Assembly (NCBI RefSeq): GCF_900114775.1 | Contig: NZ_FOUE01000003.1 | Span: forward strand, 434,001 to 498,000 | Origin: Marinobacter zhejiangensis | GTDB lineage: Bacteria; Pseudomonadota; Gammaproteobacteria; Pseudomonadales; Oleiphilaceae | DNA length: 64,000 bases | Reading direction: 5' to 3' | In this document: piece by piece, positions 58,357 to 64,000 of the stretch | Layout of the letters: every line of letters starts with the position of its first letter | How positions within the stretch are numbered: the first letter of the stretch is position 1 | Program-made: the position numbers and the translations under genes | The notes under the pieces: model-generated | Told to the model about the DNA's origin: nothing | The model's database searches: none | What the model saw: the letters and a program-made list of their open reading frames with translations, nothing else

Positions 58357-61053
58357 GTGAAAGCATTCGACAACAATGCTGCGGCCAATGATGATGATTT
58401 GGTCGCGCGTGAAGAACGTGGATCCAGTGAACTTATATGGGACCTGGTTCGACATAGAATCCAGCCAGCCCAGCTTCCCGCTAATCATTATCGGCGTCCC
58501 GGCCTTACACAAAAGCTGGTTGGGGCCCTCAGACCTGGTGCTATTCTCCATTTGGAAGCGCCTTCGGGCTATGGGAAGTCCGGCGAATTGAGAGCCGCAT
58601 TAAGCGCGCTGGAACCTGCCCCGGCGGGAGTGAGCTGGATATCCCTGGGGGAGCAGGATAACGACCCGCTGCGGCTGTATGCCTTGTTGACAGTTGCGTT
58701 GACGGATGAAGGGGATTCCAGGGTCTCGCTTCAGGAGCGGCGGGGCGAAGTATTTGCGGATGCGTTGGAGTTACTGCTCACCACCATTTCCCTTGAGGAA
58801 ACGACCGTTCTGGTACTGGATGGCGTCGACCTCGTCTGTAGCCAGCCGGCCCAGATTGTGATGAAGCGCTTGCTCCGGAACCAGCCAGACAATTTGACGC
58901 TGGTACTGATTTCGCAAAGGTCTTTGCCCTTCGAGACTCACAGCTTTGAGCTGGAAGGCCGCTTTACCCGGATGACCGCTGAAACGCTGGAGCTGAGCCG
59001 GGAAGAGACCACCGAGTTTTTCCGTCCCGCCTTGCAAAAGAACCTGTTAACCCAGGTGGCTGTTGAGCACTTGTATAGCTTGACCGAAGGCTGGATCACG
59101 CCGCTGGCGCTTTATCAGCTGGAGCTGGAAGAGCAGGGGGCTGGGCGGGTACCGCTGCCGGAGGCGCGAAGTGTCGTATCGTTTTTGAGGGGCCTGGTTC
59201 AGGAGCGGCTAACGCCTGCACAGGTTCGTTCGCTCGCCATTATGGCAGAGCTTGAGGTCATGACGGATGAGTTGTTCATGGCCATCGCAGACCATCAGTG
59301 TGATCGGAATTTCCTGCCTTCCGTGGCGGTGGCACAGGGGCTGCCGGTTCGCTGTATCCCTAACCGGGGGCGTTGGTACCGGATGGTGTCGCTGGTTCGT
59401 GAGTGGTTGCTTATGTCAGCGCCTCCGGGGCGCGAAGCACGAGCCACTCTCGCCAGTGAGTGGTTTTATCAGCGGGGGCAGTATGGGGAAGCGCTGCGTT
59501 ATGCGTTGATTTGCCATGACCCAGAGCGCTCAACCCGAATTGCGGCGGTTGGCTCGGAGGCCCTTTTGGTGGGGCAAGACACCGCGTCCTTGTTGAGCCT
59601 GAGGCAAACCCTGCCGATCGAACTCATACACAACAGCCCCCGGTTAAGGGTCGTGTTCAGTTGGGTTCATGCTTTTGGTGGCCAGTTCGCTGAGGCCCGT
59701 ACTCTGTTGGAGGGTATTCCGGATGCTTCAAGGCAGACCCTCAAGGGGCGGCTGGCCGCATCGGAGGTTTTCCTGCTTAGTGGCGAAGGCTACGTTGAAC
59801 GGGCGCTTGCAGAGGCGGAAGCTGCCTTGGGTGAGCCTGACCTGACGCCCCATGGGCGTTTGATTACGTTACTTGTTAAATCCGATGCCTTGTGTGCTCT
59901 GGGTCGATCTGCTGAGGCGAGGGAAGTTCACCGGGAGGCAGCCAAGCTGGCACGGCAGTCTGGTGATGCCGGGGCGGAGTTACTGGCGGTCTACACCCAC
60001 TCGAAAATCGAGTTGAGCAAGGGTGCGCTCAAGCACGCAGAACATCTGCTGCGAACCGGCTTGGACGCGGCGACGAGCGAACCAGTTCGCCCGCCAAGGG
60101 TTGGCGAATCCCGGTTGATGCTTAACCTTGCACTGGTGCTGTGGCACCAGGGTAGGCTGGCGGAAGCAAACCACCTGTTGGTTCGTTTCGTTCGCCAGGC
60201 CGAGAAGGGTCGGGACCTGGTTCTGCTGGTGGCGCTGGCATTAAGAACCTTAAGCGCCAAGGTTAAGGGGCGGATGGAAGAGGCGTTTTCCTGGATCGGA
60301 CAGGCAGAGCGGGTGATGCAAGCCTGGCACGTTGACGAAGTGGTGTATGAGCCAGTTCTGGAGGCCTTGAAAATAAGCTGTTGGTTGGCCCAGGGGCAGA
60401 TAGAGAGTGCGACCCAGGCGATGGCCCGGCTCAAACCATACCGTAAACAAAACCGGGTCCTGGAACTGTTTCCAATGATGCCAGGGCTTTTGGACACGCT
60501 GGAAGTGCGTCTGGCGTTGGCCAATGGTCGCATCGAAGAAGCTCGTACCCTGCTTGATGGCAAGGCCTTTTCGGACTCCCAGGATCTGCCCTTCGGACAC
60601 CGCTTGCATAGCGGGTTGCTGAAAGCCTTGGTGCAGTTTGATCAGGGTGGGGGTAGTAAAGCCTTTGAGTTGGTGGCGTCTGTTATTGAGCAGGCAGCGT
60701 CGGAGGATTACATCAGTCCGTTCCTGGAGCTTAAGGGTGAGATCAAGGACATGATGGTGCAGGTTCTGGCGGGTATGCCGGCATCGTCCTTCACCGACAG
60801 CCTGCGGCAACTGTACGGCGTCGAAGCCAGTGCGGGGGGAGCCCGGGGCGCAGAACTCCCGGAACCGATCAGTGATCGGGAGTTCGGCGTTCTGGAACTG
60901 ATTGCGATGGGGCTGTCCAATCAGGGGATTGCGGACAAACTCCATATCTCACTGCATACCGTCAAGACTCATGCGCGTCGTATTAACGCAAAGCTTGGCG
61001 TCAAGTCCCGTACCCAGGCCATTGTCCGGGCACGGGAGCTTGGTTTGCTGTAG
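58357..61053 (+). CDS. MalT-like LuxR-family ATP-dependent transcriptional regulator
   Basis: An 898-residue LAL-type (large ATP-binding LuxR) regulator. An N-terminal STAND NTPase shows Walker A APSGYGKS (68-75) and a Walker B-like TVLVLDGVDLV; a long helical TPR-like region (about 350-820) follows; and the C-terminal LuxR helix-turn-helix is ISDREFGVLELIAMGLSNQG plus ADKLHISLHTVKTH. It starts at GTG 58357 after AGGGG. Such proteins are activated by a small ligand plus ATP. Its position after DUF1302-DUF1329 suggests that it controls them; this is inference. Confidence 0.88.
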   Translation: MKAFDNNAAANDDDLVAREERGSSELIWDLVRHRIQPAQLPANHYRRPGLTQKLVGALRPGAILHLEAPSGYGKSGELRAALSALEPAPAGVSWISLGEQDNDPLRLYALLTVALTDEGDSRVSLQERRGEVFADALELLLTTISLEETTVLVLDGVDLVCSQPAQIVMKRLLRNQPDNLTLVLISQRSLPFETHSFELEGRFTRMTAETLELSREETTEFFRPALQKNLLTQVAVEHLYSLTEGWITPLALYQLELEEQGAGRVPLPEARSVVSFLRGLVQERLTPAQVRSLAIMAELEVMTDELFMAIADHQCDRNFLPSVAVAQGLPVRCIPNRGRWYRMVSLVREWLLMSAPPGREARATLASEWFYQRGQYGEALRYALICHDPERSTRIAAVGSEALLVGQDTASLLSLRQTLPIELIHNSPRLRVVFSWVHAFGGQFAEARTLLEGIPDASRQTLKGRLAASEVFLLSGEGYVERALAEAEAALGEPDLTPHGRLITLLVKSDALCALGRSAEAREVHREAAKLARQSGDAGAELLAVYTHSKIELSKGALKHAEHLLRTGLDAATSEPVRPPRVGESRLMLNLALVLWHQGRLAEANHLLVRFVRQAEKGRDLVLLVALALRTLSAKVKGRMEEAFSWIGQAERVMQAWHVDEVVYEPVLEALKISCWLAQGQIESATQAMARLKPYRKQNRVLELFPMMPGLLDTLEVRLALANGRIEEARTLLDGKAFSDSQDLPFGHRLHSGLLKALVQFDQGGGSKAFELVASVIEQAASEDYISPFLELKGEIKDMMVQVLAGMPASSFTDSLRQLYGVEASAGGARGAELPEPISDREFGVLELIAMGLSNQGIADKLHISLHTVKTHARRINAKLGVKSRTQAIVRARELGLL

Positions 61054-61087
61054 TGAGAGATAGAAAGTGATCAACAGGAAGTGCTGA

Positions 61088-62023
61088 TCAGGAAGACTCT
61101 GGAACCTGGTCACCTTCGGTAAGGGAGGAGGGGGATCGTTTCAGCTGTTCGATCAGCAGATCCTTCTCCGCCCACAACTCCCCAACCCACTGCTGAAAAT
61201 CTGCCCGTAGGATCTCATCATTCTGGTAGTCCATGCCCAGGAAGCGTTGTGGGATCTCCAGGGTACGAATATCGATCACAATGCGCTGAATGCGCCCGCA
61301 CAGGAAATCCCAAAAACCGGGGTTCTGGTCCGGATAGACAATCGTCACATCCAGCATGGTGTGAAGGGTGTCTCCCATTGCGCCAAGGACGAAGGCCGTG
61401 CCGCCGGCTTTGGGGTTGAGCAGGTTGCGATAGGGGGGGGTCTGTGCGGCATGTTTCGCCGGTGTGAATCGAGTGCCTTCCATAAAGTTGAACACGGTAA
61501 CCGGGGTATAGCGAAACTTTTCGCACGCCTGACGGGTTGTTTCCAGGTCTTTTCCCTTAAGTTCTGGCCGCTTCTCAAGTTGCTCACGGGTGTAACGACG
61601 CATGAAAGGGAAGTCGAGTGCCCACCACGCCACGCCAAGTAGCGGAACCCAGATCAATTGTTGCTTCAGGAAGAACTTCAACAGCGGTATGTGGCGGTTA
61701 AGCGCATACTGGATGGCTGGTATATCGGCCCAGGTCTGGTGATTGCAGGTGACGAAATACCATTGGTCTGGACTGAGCCCCTCGGCGCCACGTATATCCC
61801 ACTCCACCTTATGCAGTACGTCGTTGACGGTGTTGTTAAACCCAATCCAGACATAGGCAATGAAGTTGAGCACCACGGTGCACACGCGCCTGAAGCCGGT
61901 CACCGGAATGACAAGCTTGGCCAGCGCGAACACCAGCAGAACCGGGAACAACAGGACCGTGTTCGTGAGTATGAGTGTAGCTGCTAGAACCCCTCTCAGT
62001 GGGGCGGGCAGGAAGTTCAACAT
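61088..62023 (-). CDS. PlsC-type acyltransferase (YihG-like)
   Basis: A 311-residue membrane-associated acyltransferase with N-terminal hydrophobic helices (TLILTNTVLLFPVLLVFALA) and the PlsC signature NHQTWAD (NHxxxxD), then PFMRR, FMEGTRF (EGTR) and the substrate-loop KAGGTAFVLGAMG. This layout fits YihG/YcjF-type lysophospholipid acyltransferases; the acceptor is unknown. The ATG at 62023 is preferred for its hydrophobic N-terminus; a GTG at 62077 would overlap the upstream gene by 17 bases and add 18 polar residues. The glucosaminidase gene is upstream on the same strand. Confidence 0.85.
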   Translation of the reverse strand: MLNFLPAPLRGVLAATLILTNTVLLFPVLLVFALAKLVIPVTGFRRVCTVVLNFIAYVWIGFNNTVNDVLHKVEWDIRGAEGLSPDQWYFVTCNHQTWADIPAIQYALNRHIPLLKFFLKQQLIWVPLLGVAWWALDFPFMRRYTREQLEKRPELKGKDLETTRQACEKFRYTPVTVFNFMEGTRFTPAKHAAQTPPYRNLLNPKAGGTAFVLGAMGDTLHTMLDVTIVYPDQNPGFWDFLCGRIQRIVIDIRTLEIPQRFLGMDYQNDEILRADFQQWVGELWAEKDLLIEQLKRSPSSLTEGDQVPESS

Positions 62024-62060
62024 GTTGGGGAAAACTCCAGTGTTATCAGATTCGGGCTCC

Positions 62061-62996
62061 CTAGCCCTCGGTGTCACCGCTCGAATTGTGGGAGGGGTTA
62101 CTCCCTGATATCAGGTCTTCGTTACTGCTGGACGCAATCATTCGGAGCGTCTGGTTGCTGTGATCCTCAAGGATGGCCTGGAACTGGTCGTCAAAGTAGC
62201 CAAGGTTATTGAAACGGATCATGCTCCTGATTTCTGCTACGTAGGCGGTTCCCCGCTCTGAGTAACGGGATAGCGCCGGTGCCAGGGCGATGCCATCAGG
62301 ATGTTCGCCTTTGCTCCGCGCCTCGGCCCGGATCTGGCGCAATTCCTGATAGGTTGAGTGGCGGTTAAGGTTGCGAATATAAGCGGTTATCGAATCGTAA
62401 GGCGACTCGAAGGTGGCAACCTCGTGAAAGGCGCCGTCAGCCCGGCTCAGGGGCACCAGTCCGCAGCCTTTGCTGAAGCACCATTGGCCAAACAGGTTGT
62501 TACCATCGCGAGCGAACCGTGAGGTGCCCCAGGCGGACTCGTTGGCCGCTTGCGCAAGAATCAGGGAGGGAGGAATGACATCAAGCTTGTGAATCAGTTC
62601 TGCCAGGGCCTCGGGGCTGCTGGCGTCGCCGCTGACCCGAAAGCGTTCATTGAGCTGGGACAGCCAGTGCAGTTCCTGGGGGGATCGGTTCGCCTTTTGG
62701 CTCAGGGTAAGCAGGTAATGGCGGGTTAGCAGTACCCGGCTGTTGGCGAGGACAATACGGGGGTACAGGTAGGAAAAGAACGCGGCCTTCTTTTCCGTTG
62801 TGTCTGAGTATTGACTGAAGTCGGGAAGAGGCGCTTTGGCCCAGGCTGGTAGCGGAGGTAACTGCATCGCCTCCGACAGGCTTGCGCCACCAAACTCGGA
62901 GCCCTGATCGGCCAGATAGCGAGCATGGAAAACGCCAAAGGCCGCGATCATGATCAGCGGGGCCAGTAATGCACTCGCCCGAAATACTGCAGACAT
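62061..62996 (-). CDS. Bax-like glucosaminidase-domain protein
   Basis: A 311-residue protein with an N-terminal signal anchor (SALLAPLIMIAAFGVFHA) and a glucosaminidase/FlgJ-type domain in the C-terminal two thirds. The catalytic Glu is in AANESAWGTSRFARDGNNLFGQWCF, written here in parts: ANESAWG and NNLFGQW. It resembles E. coli Bax, a putative periplasmic peptidoglycan hydrolase. The ATG at 62996 follows AGAGAG; a GTG two codons upstream is the alternative. It is probably cotranscribed with the acyltransferase gene. Confidence 0.85.
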   Translation of the reverse strand: MSAVFRASALLAPLIMIAAFGVFHARYLADQGSEFGGASLSEAMQLPPLPAWAKAPLPDFSQYSDTTEKKAAFFSYLYPRIVLANSRVLLTRHYLLTLSQKANRSPQELHWLSQLNERFRVSGDASSPEALAELIHKLDVIPPSLILAQAANESAWGTSRFARDGNNLFGQWCFSKGCGLVPLSRADGAFHEVATFESPYDSITAYIRNLNRHSTYQELRQIRAEARSKGEHPDGIALAPALSRYSERGTAYVAEIRSMIRFNNLGYFDDQFQAILEDHSNQTLRMIASSSNEDLISGSNPSHNSSGDTEG

Positions 62997-63100
62997 AAAC
63001 ACTCTCTCTGATTACCGCTTGCCAGCAGTATAACAGGTCGGGAGTGGTCTTGATCTGGCCGCTTTTACAAGGCTACAGCTACAAATTTGTCAGACCTGGG

Positions 63101-64000
63101 TCAAGGCAGCCTGGTGGCCATGACCAGGCCAAGAACCTTTTCAGCGGCGCTATTGTCCACCAAACGCAGGAACATCGTCTGCTGGTCGGCAGTCACGAAG
63201 CCGGTGAGTTCCAGGTTGCCATTGGTCAGGGCAATGCGGCCGCTGCCATTGTCGGTGTAGGCAAGAGACAGTTGGTCGGCCATGCTGGCAGGTTTGCCAA
63301 CCGACTGTGACGAGACCGTGTGCTGAATCTCCAGGCCGTTGAGTTGCAGGGTCGCGCTGATCGGTGAATCCAGGGTGAGGGTGGCATCCTGGAAGTGCAT
63401 CAGGCGATTGCTATCCGTCTCAAGGCCAAAAGCGAAGCCCTGGAGCCGGTAGCTGCCGGTATCGGGCGCAGGCGAGGTGCTTTGTTCGGCGGCAACGATC
63501 AGGCCGTCTCCGAGGTCATCCGGACCGTTACCATCAAGGACGTCATTAAGGTTGAAGGCCAGCAAGGTGCCGTCTGGCGAGCTGGCGCCGATGATCGTGC
63601 CGGTATTCCCGTTTCCCACGGACAGGTCAAGCCGGCCGGTGTTCTGCGCTCCTGTGCTTAGTTGAGACGGCCGGAGCGACAAGGCTCGCCCGCTGGCCAG
63701 CCTGGCACCTGTGGTTGTTGCAATGGTTCCGTCTGAGCCGACACGTTCCAGACCCTGGAAGGTCAGGCTTTCGGTGACCGCCAGCGCTGTCTCGGGGCTG
63801 CCTGCATCGGCGAGGCTCCAGCTGCCAACGTCGGATGCGATGCTCATGGGGATGGCTGCGTTGTTTCCCGTCAGCAGCATGCTAAAGCTGATCACGTTGT
63901 AGGTTTTTCCATCCAGGGTGCTCAGGGCAAAGTCCTGGGAGCGAGCCAGGTTGACCTCGAACACCGAGAGGTAGTGGTCTTCCAGGGTATCCTGGCGTTT
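63101..64000 (-). CDS. Unknown protein, N-terminus beyond window edge
   Basis: The frame is open to the right edge of the window, so at least 299 residues belong to a longer protein. I do not recognise it. The visible part has no membrane helix, is low in charge and rich in Gly, Ser, Thr, Asp and Asn with alternating hydrophobics, which suggests a beta-rich exported or surface domain. The ending TMFLRLVDNSAAEKVLGLVM repeats the kind of strand pattern seen earlier in the chain. It is on the same strand as, and 104 bases before, the glucosaminidase gene; the gap holds no clear terminator. No function is assigned. Confidence 0.7.
   Translation of the reverse strand, partial: KRQDTLEDHYLSVFEVNLARSQDFALSTLDGKTYNVISFSMLLTGNNAAIPMSIASDVGSWSLADAGSPETALAVTESLTFQGLERVGSDGTIATTTGARLASGRALSLRPSQLSTGAQNTGRLDLSVGNGNTGTIIGASSPDGTLLAFNLNDVLDGNGPDDLGDGLIVAAEQSTSPAPDTGSYRLQGFAFGLETDSNRLMHFQDATLTLDSPISATLQLNGLEIQHTVSSQSVGKPASMADQLSLAYTDNGSGRIALTNGNLELTGFVTADQQTMFLRLVDNSAAEKVLGLVMATRLP

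Overview
This window is chromosomal DNA from a gammaproteobacterium, most likely Marinobacter or a close relative. Three things suggest this: the housekeeping gene order, a GC-rich coding bias with ATG/GTG starts, and the DUF1302/DUF1329 envelope pair together with several acyl-CoA enzymes. The name is inferred from gene content and order; no database search was possible. I recognise no rRNA, tRNA, insertion sequence, prophage or CRISPR array.

Layout. (1) 0-2.6 kb: the end of an acyl-CoA dehydrogenase gene, a secreted endonuclease I and a small coiled-coil protein. (2) 2.7-12.9 kb: minus-strand core blocks leuS-lptE-holA and miaB-ybeZ-ybeY-corC-lnt, with a divergent zinc-ribbon gene between them. 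(3) 13.1-18.1 kb: trmH, yejK, the ATP sulfurylase pair cysD-cysN, and a PilZ protein. (4) 18.4-23.3 kb: rimO converging on gatCAB; the gap between them holds two inverted copies of one structured repeat. (5) 23.6-33.1 kb: mreBCD-maf-rng-yhdP-nitrilase, a cell-shape and envelope operon. (6) 33.2-42.5 kb on the minus strand: darP, mgtE, and the kdsD-kdsC-lptC-lptA-lptB-rpoN-hpf-ptsN-rapZ-ptsO block, which joins LPS precursor synthesis and export to nitrogen-PTS signalling. (7) 42.7-53.1 kb on the plus strand: mlaFEDCB, ibaG, murA, hisG-hisD-hisC, a Nif3-like gene and zapE, with yhcB on the minus strand. (8) 53.2-64 kb: a less conserved part with a thiolase, DUF1302 and DUF1329 proteins, a MalT-like LuxR regulator, an acyltransferase, a glucosaminidase and an unknown protein cut by the window edge.

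Much of the window serves the envelope: lipoprotein acylation (Lnt), LPS synthesis and export (KdsD, KdsC, LptA/B/C/E), phospholipid trafficking (Mla, YhdP), peptidoglycan (MurA, MreBCD) and a cluster of outer-membrane/periplasmic proteins with its own regulator. Sections 4 to 7 follow the order I remember from Pseudomonas aeruginosa, but tldD, pmbA and algW are missing from their usual places.

The most unusual observations are these: mreC has no ATG, GTG or TTG before its membrane helix and appears to start at AUU, overlapping the stop codon of a 37-codon leader reading frame with a consensus ribosome binding site; the rimO-gatB gap carries two inverted members of one hairpin repeat family with identical internal spacing; and CysN carries a C-terminal tail that looks like an APS kinase domain that has lost its P-loop.
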